A DNA stretch of 25,284 nucleotides from CAHJWO01 sp964245885 (GTDB lineage: Bacteria; Verrucomicrobiota; Verrucomicrobiia; Chthoniobacterales; SZAS-18), in NCBI GenBank assembly GCA_964245885.1, contig CAXTOX010000054.1, positions 1-25,284 of the forward strand, in the 5' to 3' direction. Below the pieces are notes generated by a model. That model was not told the origin of the DNA. It was given only the letters and a program-made list of their open reading frames with translations, and searched no databases. Shown here piece after piece: positions 1-6,739 of this stretch (its first letter is position 1; each line of letters opens with the position of its first letter). The position numbers and the translations under genes were made by a program.

Positions 1-1
1 G

Positions 2-388
2 GACAACGTCCCGGAGTTGCACACCTGGCACCGCATCGAGGAACTGCGCTCGCTGGTCCGTTTCGTCGTCTTTCATCGCCGCGCGCCCGCCGCGTCGGGA
101 CCGGTGTCCGGATCGCTCCTCACCCTGGACCGGGTACTCGACCTATCGTCGACCGAAATCAGAAACCGGGTTGCCAGCGGCCGGTCTATCCGGTATCTAG
201 TTCCGGAGCCTGTGGTCGCCTTGATCGACGCCCACCGTCTTTACCGCAACCCGCCGCAGGGAGGACCCCCGTCATTACCGCCGAAGAAATCGTCCAAGAG
301 TGCGCCGCCGCCGCCGCCGACAAGAAAGCCGAAGACATCGTCGTGCTCGACCTGCGCGGCATCTCGACGTTCACGGATTACTACGTGA
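2..388 (+). CDS. nadD: Nicotinate-nucleotide adenylyltransferase, C-terminal part (5' end outside window)
   Basis: NadD transfers AMP from ATP to nicotinate mononucleotide in cytoplasmic NAD synthesis. Only the C-terminal part is present; the frame is open from base 2. The family's C-terminal signature is clear: LSSTEIRNRVASGRSIRYLVPE followed by a helix ending in IDAHRLY, which is where most NadD proteins stop. Here the frame runs about 47 residues further, as a Pro/Lys/Ser-rich tail, to a TGA at 386-388. It therefore overlaps the next gene, rsfS, by about 115 bases. The tail has no resemblance to anything I know and is probably a by-product of reading the rsfS sequence out of frame; an indel removing the true stop is the other possibility. 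The nadD-rsfS order is a common bacterial arrangement and supports both calls. Confidence 0.85.
   Translation, partial: DNVPELHTWHRIEELRSLVRFVVFHRRAPAASGPVSGSLLTLDRVLDLSSTEIRNRVASGRSIRYLVPEPVVALIDAHRLYRNPPQGGPPSLPPKKSSKSAPPPPPTRKPKTSSCSTCAASRRSRITT
259..265 (+). promoter_or_regulatory. Strong ribosome binding site for rsfS
   Basis: GGGAGGA lies 8 bases upstream of an ATT codon at 274. It is one of the best Shine-Dalgarno matches in the window and decides the rsfS start, because no ATG, GTG or TTG occurs in that frame between this site and residue 24 of the protein. Confidence 0.6.
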
Positions 389-636
389 TTTGCTCGGGCG
401 GCAGCGAGCCGCAGATCAAGGCCATCGCCGAGGCGATCCAGGAGCGGTTGCGGGAAGACTACGGCACGCGGCCGGCGGCGGTGGACGGCTTCCCGGTGAG
501 CCAGTGGGTCATCATCGACTATCTCAGTGTCCTCGTGCACATCTTCCACGCCGACAAACGCGCCTACTACGCTTTGGAGGACCTGTGGAGCGACGCGCCG
601 CGGCTGCCGCTCGACAACCTGGCGGTCGCTTCCTAA
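274..636 (+). CDS. rsfS: Ribosome silencing factor RsfS (YbeB/Iojap family)
   Basis: RsfS binds ribosomal protein uL14 and blocks joining of the ribosomal subunits when nutrients are scarce. The 120-residue reading shows the whole family fold: TAEEIVQECAAAAADKKAEDIVVLDLRG, then STFTDYYVICSG, then SQWVIIDYLSVLVHIFHADKRAYYALEDLW near the end. The first 23 residues (from 274) belong to the conserved first helix and strand. The first conventional start codon, GTG at 343, would delete them. I therefore place the start at ATT 274, behind GGGAGGA at 259-265; ATT initiation is known but rare (infC is the classic case). The gene sits directly behind nadD, as in many bacteria, and overlaps its extended tail. 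The family call is secure; the exact start is inferred. Confidence 0.85.
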   Translation: MTAEEIVQECAAAAADKKAEDIVVLDLRGISTFTDYYVICSGGSEPQIKAIAEAIQERLREDYGTRPAAVDGFPVSQWVIIDYLSVLVHIFHADKRAYYALEDLWSDAPRLPLDNLAVAS

Positions 637-642
637 GGCGGC

Positions 643-828
643 ATGGATTGGCTCGTCGAGGTCGAGATCGAGTGCGCGAGTTGCGGGGAACTTTTTCCCG
701 TCACGGTGGATACCTCGCAGGGCGATTACCTGACGATGGAAGACTGCGCGGTGTGCTGCCGGCCGATGCAGGTGGACGTGCGTTGCGTGCCGGGACGCGT
801 GATCGCGGTGGACACCAGCGCGGCGTGA
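643..828 (+). CDS. CPXCG-type cysteine-rich zinc-ribbon protein
   Basis: A 61-residue protein with paired cysteines: C11 and C14 in ECASCGE, then C35, C38 and C39 in EDCAVCCRPM, plus C48. This layout matches the small CPXCG cysteine-rich family (Pfam Cys_rich_CPXG). The first knuckle here reads CASC rather than the usual CPXC. A structural zinc is likely; the biological role of the family is unknown. It starts 6 bases after the rsfS stop, so it is probably co-transcribed with nadD-rsfS. The ATG at 643 has only a weak purine-rich upstream stretch (AAGG). Small size could cast doubt on the gene, but the spaced cysteines and acidic C-terminal context fit the family well. Confidence 0.8.
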   Translation: MDWLVEVEIECASCGELFPVTVDTSQGDYLTMEDCAVCCRPMQVDVRCVPGRVIAVDTSAA

Positions 829-842
829 GTTGGAGGCGCGCG

Positions 843-1010
843 ACGTTGCAGAGTGGCCTGCGGCCACGTTGCGGGTTGCGGTGCAGGCTGCGCCTGCGTT
901 GCGATACGCCGAACAGAGAGCAAACGGAAAGCGAGTGAACACCCATTCTTCCCTGCGTGCCGCAGGCACCACGCAACCCGCAACGCTCCCGCAGGGAGCC
1001 TCGCAACGTG
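843..1010. repeat. Array of four TGC-loop hairpins in mirrored pairs
   Basis: Four short hairpins all have a TGC (or GCA on the other strand) loop but different stems: 853-867 (gtggcc/ggccac), 883-897 (gcaggc/gcctgc), 957-969 (gtgcc/ggcac) and 985-999 (gctccc/gggagc). The first two are separated by GTTGCGGGTTGCG (868-880); the last two by its exact reverse complement (972-984). GTTGC-type borders flank each unit. The left pair and right pair are mirror images in layout but not in stem sequence. They fill the 275-base gap between the CPXCG gene and the SirB1-like gene. Confidence 0.75.
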
Positions 1011-1103
1011 ACCTCCAGCCACCACGCAACATTTTCCTTGGCAATCTTTCCTCGCTTTGCTTTTCTCATGAACGGTCGATCCCCTAGTCGCTCCTCTTCC
1101 TCT

Positions 1104-1928
1104 ATGTTCGAGCAACACGAAGCCATCGTGAGACTTTTGCAGGACAACGATCCCGCGACGGTCAGCCTGCTCAAAAACCAGCTCGTCGACAACGGGCCGG
1201 ACATCATCGGCAACCTGCGCGAACTCGCCGCCATCGACGACGCCACCGTCAGCGGCCATGCCCACGACATCCTCGCCGAGATCGAGAGCCGGGCGGCGTA
1301 CGACGAGTTTACCCTGCTTTGCCACCTGTTCCCCGACAACGGCAACATCGAGGAAGCCGGCTGGCTGCTCGCCCGCGTCTTTTTGCCCGGCATCGAGACC
1401 GAGCATTACCAGCGCAAGCTCGACACCTGGGGCCGCCAGCTTTCCCGGCTGACCGCCAGCGCGATCTCCACGCGCGAGCGCGTCGCCATCCTGACGAACT
1501 ACCTCTCCAACGACCTCGGCTTCCGGGGCAATTCGGACGAGTACTATGATGTCAACAACTCGCTGCTGCCCAGCCTGATCGACTCGAAGCTGGGCATCCC
1601 GATTTCCCTGGCGCTGCTCTACATCGCCGTGGCGGGACGCGCGGGCATCAAGGTCGAGGGTATCAACCTGCCGGGCCATTTCATCGTGCGCCACGGCGAC
1701 ATTTTCTTTGACCCCTTTCACCGGGGCAAAATCCTGATGCTCTCGGATTGCGAGTCGATCCTGCGCAAACAGAAGCTCACCTTCCAGCCGTCCTACCTGG
1801 AGCCGGCGACCCCGCGCATGATCCTCGTCCGCGTGCTGGCCAACCTGCTCTACATCTTTCAGGACAAAGGCGAGGAAGCCCAGCGCGAGCGCATCGCCGG
1901 CTGGCTGAAGGCATTGGAACGCAAGTAG
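1104..1928 (+). CDS. SirB1-type transglutaminase-like protein
   Basis: A 274-residue cytoplasmic protein whose C-terminal half matches the Transglut_core2/SirB1 family. Visible landmarks are VNNSLLPSLIDSKLGIPISLALLY, then AGRAGIKVEGINLPGHFIVRH, then IFFDPFHRGKILMLSDCESIL. The N-terminal third is helical, consistent with the repeat-like leader of this family. The molecular function is unproven; the fold is related to transglutaminase/cysteine-protease domains, but a canonical catalytic cysteine is not obvious here. The ATG at 1104 is preferred because the family begins near MFEQHEAIVRLL. An in-frame ATG at 1068 would add a Ser/Arg-rich leader that looks non-coding. Neither start has a good ribosome binding site. 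Confidence 0.8.
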   Translation: MFEQHEAIVRLLQDNDPATVSLLKNQLVDNGPDIIGNLRELAAIDDATVSGHAHDILAEIESRAAYDEFTLLCHLFPDNGNIEEAGWLLARVFLPGIETEHYQRKLDTWGRQLSRLTASAISTRERVAILTNYLSNDLGFRGNSDEYYDVNNSLLPSLIDSKLGIPISLALLYIAVAGRAGIKVEGINLPGHFIVRHGDIFFDPFHRGKILMLSDCESILRKQKLTFQPSYLEPATPRMILVRVLANLLYIFQDKGEEAQRERIAGWLKALERK

Positions 1929-1945
1929 CCGTCCTGCCGGGCGGC

Positions 1946-1961
1946 TCGGGGATTCCCCCGA
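1946..1961 (+). terminator. Small hairpin downstream of the SirB1-like gene
   Basis: TCGGGG (1946-1951) and CCCCGA (1956-1961) can pair around an ATTC loop, 17 bases after the stop codon at 1928. It is followed only by AATTT, so a true rho-independent terminator is doubtful. Confidence 0.25.
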
Positions 1962-2041
1962 ATTTGCGGGCGTTGGTTGAAGACCGGTCCGAGGCGATGT
2001 AACGCAAGGGGAGCCTGCTCGTTCCCCACCCTCCCCCTGCT

Positions 2042-3283
2042 TTGAAGGTCGAAGTCATCAACACCGGCACCGAGCTGCTGCTCGGCAACGTCACCAACAC
2101 CCACCTCGCCTTTCTCGGGCAGGAACTCTTTCCCCTCGGCCTGCGCGTGGACCGGCAGGTCTGCGTGCCCGATGGTCCCGCCATCCGCGAGGCGCTGACG
2201 GAGGCGTTCGGGCGCGCGGACGTGGTGCTCGTCACCGGTGGCCTCGGTCCGACCTCTGACGATCTCACGCGCGACATCGCCGCCGAACTGCTCGACCGCC
2301 CGCTGAACGACGACCCGGCGATCCTGGATCAACTGAAGGCGTACTTCACCCGGATCAACCGGCCATACCTCCCGAGCATCGCGCGGCAGGCGCAGGTGCC
2401 CGCCGGGGCCACGATCATCGAGAACCACCACGGCACCGCGCCGGGGCTTTACCTGCCGCCGGGCAAGACGGGTGACGGATCGTCCTCGCCGCATCTGTTC
2501 CTGCTGCCGGGACCGCCGCGCGAACTGCGGCCGATGTTTTCCGAACAGGTCGCGCCGATGCTCGCAAAGATCGTCCCGCACGAGGGGCCGCGCCGGTTTT
2601 GCCGCATCTACCGGGCGGTGTCCATCGGCGAGAGTCAGGTGGAGGCGCTGGTCGGCACGGAACTGGAGCAGATGCCCGGGCTGGAGGTCGGTTATTGCGC
2701 GCGGCTGGGCGAGGTGGACCTGCGCTGCATCGGCACGCCCGACCTGCTGGAACGCGCCGAGGCGCTCATCCTCCCGGCCTTGGGCAAACACCTGCTCTCG
2801 CGCGACGGCAAAACGCTGGAGGAAGTGCTCGTGCGCCGGTTGCGCGAGGCCGGCCAGACAATTGCGGTGGCCGAGAGTTGCACGGGCGGGCTGCTGGCGA
2901 ACCGGCTGACCAACGTGCCGGGAGCCAGCGCGGTGTTCGTCGCGGGGATGATCACCTACGCCTACCGCGCCAAGGTCGCCCTGCTCGGGGTGGACGAGGC
3001 GTTGATCAAGGAGCATGGAGCGGTCAGCGAACGCGTGGCTGCCGCGATGGCCACCGGGGTGCGCCGGAACGCGGGGACCGCTTGGGCGCTGGCCACGACC
3101 GGCGAGGCCGGACCAGAGAGCGGCGAAGGCAAGCCGGTGGGCACGTTCTTCGTCGCTCTGGCCGGACCGGGCGACGCCGCCCCGGTGGTGGAGAGTCACT
3201 TCTTTCCCACGGACCGCGAGGCGTTCAAGCATCGCGCCAGCCAAGCCGCGCTCGATCTATTGCGCCGGACGCTGGAGGGGTGA
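2042..3283 (+). CDS. cinA: CinA family nicotinamide-nucleotide amidase
   Basis: A 413-residue, two-domain protein of usual length. The N-terminal molybdopterin-binding-like (COG1058) domain shows VEVINTGTELLLGNVTNTH at the start and LVTGGLGPTSDDLTRD near residues 60-80. The C-terminal PncC/CinA domain shows IAVAESCTGGLLANRLTNVPGAS, with the candidate catalytic Ser at residue 279. The C-terminal domain deamidates NMN to nicotinate mononucleotide in pyridine-nucleotide recycling, which fits loosely with nadD upstream; the N-terminal domain is linked to ADP-ribose pyrophosphatase activity in some members. The usual TGIAGP motif reads TGEAGPESGEGKPVG here. Translation must start at TTG 2042: the frame is closed by a TAA at 2000-2002, and TTG immediately precedes the conserved KVEVINTGTE. 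No clear Shine-Dalgarno is visible. Confidence 0.93.
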   Translation: MKVEVINTGTELLLGNVTNTHLAFLGQELFPLGLRVDRQVCVPDGPAIREALTEAFGRADVVLVTGGLGPTSDDLTRDIAAELLDRPLNDDPAILDQLKAYFTRINRPYLPSIARQAQVPAGATIIENHHGTAPGLYLPPGKTGDGSSSPHLFLLPGPPRELRPMFSEQVAPMLAKIVPHEGPRRFCRIYRAVSIGESQVEALVGTELEQMPGLEVGYCARLGEVDLRCIGTPDLLERAEALILPALGKHLLSRDGKTLEEVLVRRLREAGQTIAVAESCTGGLLANRLTNVPGASAVFVAGMITYAYRAKVALLGVDEALIKEHGAVSERVAAAMATGVRRNAGTAWALATTGEAGPESGEGKPVGTFFVALAGPGDAAPVVESHFFPTDREAFKHRASQAALDLLRRTLEG

Positions 3284-3289
3284 AGGGCT

Positions 3290-3441
3290 ACGCCGCAGGC
3301 GTTCCAAACCGACGGGTAGGGACGGCTCTCCGAGCCGTCCGTAGATTGGCTTGGATCAACGTGCCATCGTTGAGACGTTCGCCAGAAAAGCTTCGGACGG
3401 CTCGGAGAGCCGTCCCTACCCGTCGGTTTGGAAGCCGCTTC
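3290..3441. repeat. 40-bp perfect inverted repeat containing GACGGCTC hairpins, between convergent genes
   Basis: Bases 3302-3341 and 3394-3433 are exact reverse complements over 40 bp, separated by 52 bases. Each arm holds its own hairpin, with a 9-bp stem GGACGGCTC/GAGCCGTCC around a TCC or GGA loop (3320-3340 and its mirror). Just outside the left arm is a GCC-GCA-GGC hairpin (3290-3302). The element lies between the ends of cinA (+) and the pfkB-type kinase (-), so it could terminate transcription from both sides. A decayed single half-copy is present at 18993-19049. Confidence 0.9.
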
Positions 3442-3452
3442 GCGGGTGTTCG

Positions 3453-4367
3453 TCACGCAAACTCCGCGATGATCTCCGCCGGCAGCAGCGGGGTCGCTCC
3501 GTAGTGCGAAGCCACGTAGCCGCCCAGACGGCAGGCGGTTTCCAGCATCCGGTGCGTTTCGGTGCCGCGGATCAACCCCGCCATCAGTCCAGCCATGAAC
3601 GCGTCCCCCGCTCCGACCGTATCGCGCACGGTCACCTGCGGAGCCGGCGCACAGGTGAGCTTCCCCTGGTCCCACCACGCCGCGCCTTGCGGCCCGCGCG
3701 TGACGCACAGGCACGATACGCCCGTCGCCTCCGCCAACTTGGCGCAGGCACCCGCGATCGCCTCCTCGGTTCCGGGAAAATCCGGCGTCATCTCGCCCGT
3801 GCGCGCGTAGGTTGCCAGTCGGCCCAGTTCGTCGTCGTTGAGCTTCATCACATCGGCGCGCCGGGCCAGGCTCATCACCAACCCCGGGTCCGCGAAGGGC
3901 GGGCGCAAGTTCACGTCGAAGAACTTCTTCGGCCCCTGGATCGCCAGGAGCTTGTCAAGCTGTTCGAGGTTGTACGGCGAGCGGCCGGCGAGCGAGCCGA
4001 ACACCAGCGCGCGGGCGTCGGCGACGGCGGCGAGCGCCTCGGGCGGAACGCGGATCTCGTCCCAGGCCACGGGGCGGACGAGTTCGTAGGTGGCGTTGTT
4101 TTTCTCGTCGAGCGTCACGATGACCTTGCCGGTCGGCAGCCCGATCCGCGCGCGGGTGACAAAGCGGGTGCCGACGTTCTTGTCCCGCGCCACCTGGAGG
4201 ATTTCGTCACCCAACGGGTCCTGGCCGACCGTCGAGATCAGGTCGGCGGCGACGCCGAGTTGCGCGAGGTGGGCAGCGACGTTGAAGGGCGCGCCGCCCG
4301 CGTGTTTGCCCGAGGGCAGGCAGTCCCAGAGCACTTCGCCAAAAGCGTAGAATCCGGTGTCGTTCAT
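3453..4367 (-). CDS. PfkB-family carbohydrate kinase (fructokinase-like)
   Basis: A 304-residue sugar kinase of the ribokinase/PfkB family, cytoplasmic, ATP-dependent. The N-terminal sugar-binding signature is GGAPFNVAAHLAQLG (residues 24-38). The C-terminal signature DTVGAGDAF spans 249-257, with catalytic base Asp255 and the anion hole GAG. The substrate cannot be fixed from sequence, but GGAPFNVA and overall length resemble fructokinases. It is the last gene of a minus-strand cluster, 80 bases behind the GH1 beta-glucosidase, so phosphorylating a sugar released by that enzyme is plausible. ATG 4367 opens directly into the family's first strand (FYAFGEVLWD); no Shine-Dalgarno is evident upstream. 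The gene ends near the 40-bp inverted repeat. Confidence 0.88.
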   Translation of the reverse strand: MNDTGFYAFGEVLWDCLPSGKHAGGAPFNVAAHLAQLGVAADLISTVGQDPLGDEILQVARDKNVGTRFVTRARIGLPTGKVIVTLDEKNNATYELVRPVAWDEIRVPPEALAAVADARALVFGSLAGRSPYNLEQLDKLLAIQGPKKFFDVNLRPPFADPGLVMSLARRADVMKLNDDELGRLATYARTGEMTPDFPGTEEAIAGACAKLAEATGVSCLCVTRGPQGAAWWDQGKLTCAPAPQVTVRDTVGAGDAFMAGLMAGLIRGTETHRMLETACRLGGYVASHYGATPLLPAEIIAEFA

Positions 4368-4400
4368 CGGGAGAGAGGGAGAGGAAACAGATTAACCAGA

Positions 4401-4442
4401 TTCCCCGGCGAAAGACCAGCCTCTTGATTACTCACCGGGGAA
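4401..4442 (-). other. Short inverted repeat in the spacer between GH1 and PfkB genes
   Basis: TTCCCCGG (4401-4408) and CCGGGGAA (4435-4442) can pair across a 26-base loop just after the glucosidase stop codon. It could stabilise or attenuate the transcript between the two genes, but the loop is long and there is no T-run. Confidence 0.25.
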
Positions 4443-4447
4443 CAATC

Positions 4448-5806
4448 CTACGCCGCGTCGAAGCCGCCGTCCCGGATGACCCCGCGATACCACTCGAACG
4501 ACGTTTTTGGCACCCGCCGCTGGGTAGCGTAGTCCACGTACGTCAGGCCGAACCGCTCGCGGTAGCCGCTGTCCCACTCGAAATTATCCAGCAGCGACCA
4601 CACGAAATATCCCGCCAGCGGCACGCCTTCGGCCAGCGCGCGGTGCGCCTCGCGCAGGTGGTCGCGCAGGAAGTCCACGCGCTCGGGATCGTGGCAGCGG
4701 CCTTCCGGGTCGAGGTAGTCGCGGAACGACGCGCCGTTCTCGGTGATGATCAGCGGCAGCGCGCCGGTGTATTCCTGGCGCACCCGCGTCAGGGTCTCGT
4801 GCAATCCCGCCGGGTCGATGGCCCAACCCATCGCCGTGGTCGGCCCCTCCGCCGCGCGCACGACCACGCCCTCGTCCGGGCCAGCGGAAACGAACGTGGG
4901 GTTGTAGTAATTGACCCCGAGAAAATCGACCGGCGCGTGGATCGCCGCCAGGTCGCCGTCCCGGACGAACTTCCAGTCCTGCGTCGCCTTACGGTAGCGG
5001 GCGAGCACGTCGGCGGGATATTCTCCCTTGAACATCGGGTCGAGAAAGAGCCGGTTCAGTTCGCCGTCCAACCGGGTGGCGGCGGCCTCGTCGGCCGGCG
5101 TCTTGCGTCCGGTCGCCCGCACCGGGGTGATAGCGATGACGGGTCCGAAGTGCGTTTTCCCGCTCCCGTCCGCCGGACGCAACGCGCGGACAGCCTGTCC
5201 GTGGGCAAGGAGAAGGTGGTGCGCGGCGGTGAAGGCGTTGCGGTCGCCCGTCAGGCCCGGCGCGTGTTTGCCGTTGCCGTGCCCGAGCCACGTGGAGGTG
5301 TGCGGTTCGTTTTGCGTGACCCACCACGGCACCTGCGGGGCCAGCGCGCCGTGGAGGATCGCGGCGTATTCGGTGAAACGCTCGACCGTGTCGCGTTCCA
5401 GCCAGCCGCCGCGGTCTTGGAGCGCCTGGGGCAGTTCCCAATGGTACATCGTCAGCACCGGAACGATGCCGCGCGCCTGGAGGCCGTCAACGAGCCGGCG
5501 ATAGTAGTCGAGCCCCTTGGCGTTGGCGGGGCCGCAGCCGTCGGGTTGAATGCGCGGCCACTGAACGGAAAAGATGTACGCCTTCAGGCCGAGCGTGGCC
5601 ATCAGGTCGAGGTCGGCGTCGAGTTGGCGGGAGTCGTAGGTGTTGCAGGCGTGATCGCCGGTATCTCCGTGGAGGATTTTGCCCGAGAGATGCGCGAACC
5701 GATCCCAGATCGACGGTCCTTTCCCGTCGGCATCCGGCGCGCCTTCGATCTGGTAGCCGGAGGTCGCCGCACCCCAGAGGAAATTTTGCGGGAAGGTGTA
5801 GCGCAT
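4448..5806 (-). CDS. GH1 family beta-glucosidase
   Basis: A 452-residue glycoside hydrolase family 1 enzyme that hydrolyses beta-linked glucosides with retention. N-terminal signature: FPQNFLWGAATSGYQIEGA (residues 5-23). The acid/base is Glu167 in WVTQNEP, and the nucleophile is Glu356 in LIITENGAS. No signal peptide is visible, so it probably acts on imported oligosaccharides in the cytoplasm. The frame is open further upstream (to 6028), but ATG 5806 gives exactly the usual family N-terminus; longer versions would overlap the neighbouring TfoX-N gene with a meaningless Arg-rich leader. It lies 52 bases behind that gene and 80 bases ahead of the PfkB kinase, giving a hydrolase-plus-kinase pair. 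Cellobiose-type disaccharides are likely substrates, though galactosides or fucosides are possible in GH1. Confidence 0.95.
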   Translation of the reverse strand: MRYTFPQNFLWGAATSGYQIEGAPDADGKGPSIWDRFAHLSGKILHGDTGDHACNTYDSRQLDADLDLMATLGLKAYIFSVQWPRIQPDGCGPANAKGLDYYRRLVDGLQARGIVPVLTMYHWELPQALQDRGGWLERDTVERFTEYAAILHGALAPQVPWWVTQNEPHTSTWLGHGNGKHAPGLTGDRNAFTAAHHLLLAHGQAVRALRPADGSGKTHFGPVIAITPVRATGRKTPADEAAATRLDGELNRLFLDPMFKGEYPADVLARYRKATQDWKFVRDGDLAAIHAPVDFLGVNYYNPTFVSAGPDEGVVVRAAEGPTTAMGWAIDPAGLHETLTRVRQEYTGALPLIITENGASFRDYLDPEGRCHDPERVDFLRDHLREAHRALAEGVPLAGYFVWSLLDNFEWDSGYRERFGLTYVDYATQRRVPKTSFEWYRGVIRDGGFDAA

Positions 5807-5858
5807 CAAGGGGGTACGTCCGCCGGAAGAAGCGGGGATGCCGCCTTGCTTGTAAGAC

Positions 5859-6221
5859 CTACGCCTTCGGCTTGCCGGCCTTCTTTGCCTGTGCGCGTTT
5901 TCCTGCCGCCAGAGCCTCGCTGGCCCAACGCGTGAGTTCTTCGCGGTTCTCCAACACCCCGGCAGGCACGAGGTAATAAGACATCGTGCCCGGTTCGTCG
6001 GGGTCAGGTCGGAAGGCGGGCCAACCACGGTCGATGAAAGCGGCGCGGTTGACGTTGTCAGCCTTCAGGTGAAGTTCGCCCGCCGCGACCAGGGCGAACA
6101 CCACTCCATCGCAATATAGCGTCCGACCGCCCATCATGGGACGCGCCGTGATCGTACCCAAGGCGGCCAATTGCTCCGCGGCAAAATCGGCGAAAGTGTC
6201 CCGCTCAGGAATTTTGGGCAT
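5859..6221 (-). CDS. TfoX N-terminal domain protein
   Basis: A 120-residue protein that is essentially a single TfoX_N domain. Landmarks are the N-terminal helix DTFADFAAEQLAAL, TARPMMGGRTLYCDGVVFALV, LHLKADNVNRAAFIDRGWPAF and MSYYLVPAGVLENREELTRWA. The C-terminus is a short Lys/Ala-rich tail (KRAQAKKAGKPKA). Full TfoX/Sxy proteins regulate competence in gammaproteobacteria; stand-alone N domains like this are widespread and have no assigned role, so a competence function should not be assumed. Its ATG at 6221 overlaps the end of the upstream methionine-sulfoxide reductase gene by 17 bases, suggesting translational coupling inside the minus-strand cluster. Confidence 0.85.
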   Translation of the reverse strand: MPKIPERDTFADFAAEQLAALGTITARPMMGGRTLYCDGVVFALVAAGELHLKADNVNRAAFIDRGWPAFRPDPDEPGTMSYYLVPAGVLENREELTRWASEALAAGKRAQAKKAGKPKA

Positions 6222-6717
6222 AGATACCGGGGAAATCCGTTCCTTCCAGCAACGCCGCCATCATCCCCTCGCATCCCACGCGGTCTTCCTCGTCGAAGCG
6301 ACCCGGGCGCGGGCTGTCGAGATCGAGTACGCCGAGAACCGCCTCACCCCGCATCAGCGGCACGACCAGTTCCGAGCGCGACGCCGCGTCGCAGGCGATG
6401 TGCCCCGGAAACGCGTGTACGTCCGGCACCACCAGGGAGCGGCGCTGCGCCACCGCCCCACCGCACACCCCGCGCCCCGAGGCGATCCGCACGCACGCCG
6501 GTTTGCCCTGGAACGGCCCGACGACCAGTTCGCCGCCGCGCCACAGGTAGAAACCAGCCCAGTTCAGTTCGGGCAGGCTTTGGAAAATCAGCGCGGAGGT
6601 GTTGGCGAGGTTCGCCAGCCAGTCGCGTTCGCCCGCGAGCAGCGCGCGAAGCTGACCGGTGAGTTCCGCGTAGAACTCCGCCTTGTTTTCGGTTTGGATG
6701 GCGGCGGTCGCGAACAT
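6205..6717 (-). CDS. msrC: Free methionine-(R)-sulfoxide reductase (GAF-domain, fRMsr)
   Basis: A 170-residue single GAF-domain enzyme that reduces free methionine-R-sulfoxide with thioredoxin, protecting the methionine pool from oxidation. The signature region is complete: ELNWAGFYLW (residues 50-59), ACVRIASGRGVCGGAV (74-89) and DVHAFPGHIACDAASRSELVVPL (99-121). The three cysteines, C75, C85 and C109, have the same 10- and 24-residue spacing as the redox cysteines of the E. coli enzyme, so it should be active. It starts 22 bases downstream of the aldo/keto reductase gene and overlaps the TfoX-N gene, so the three are probably one transcript. The strong motif match makes alternative GAF sensor roles unlikely. 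Confidence 0.92.
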   Translation of the reverse strand: MFATAAIQTENKAEFYAELTGQLRALLAGERDWLANLANTSALIFQSLPELNWAGFYLWRGGELVVGPFQGKPACVRIASGRGVCGGAVAQRRSLVVPDVHAFPGHIACDAASRSELVVPLMRGEAVLGVLDLDSPRPGRFDEEDRVGCEGMMAALLEGTDFPGIYAQNS

Positions 6718-6739
6718 GGCGGGCGAACGATGCGGGCCG

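Noticed and set aside
343..636. rsfS starting at GTG 343
   Set aside because: It would remove conserved N-terminal residues and has no ribosome binding site.
853..999. tRNA or structured small RNA gene
   Set aside because: The hairpins do not form a cloverleaf and there is no anticodon or CCA-like pattern; they are repeat units.
957..1103. Upstream extension of the SirB1-like gene
   Set aside because: It would translate the hairpin repeats; the family-like N-terminus begins at 1104.
5807..6028. N-terminal extension of the GH1 enzyme
   Set aside because: The added 74 residues are Arg-rich, overlap the TfoX-N gene, and precede the normal GH1 start at 5806.
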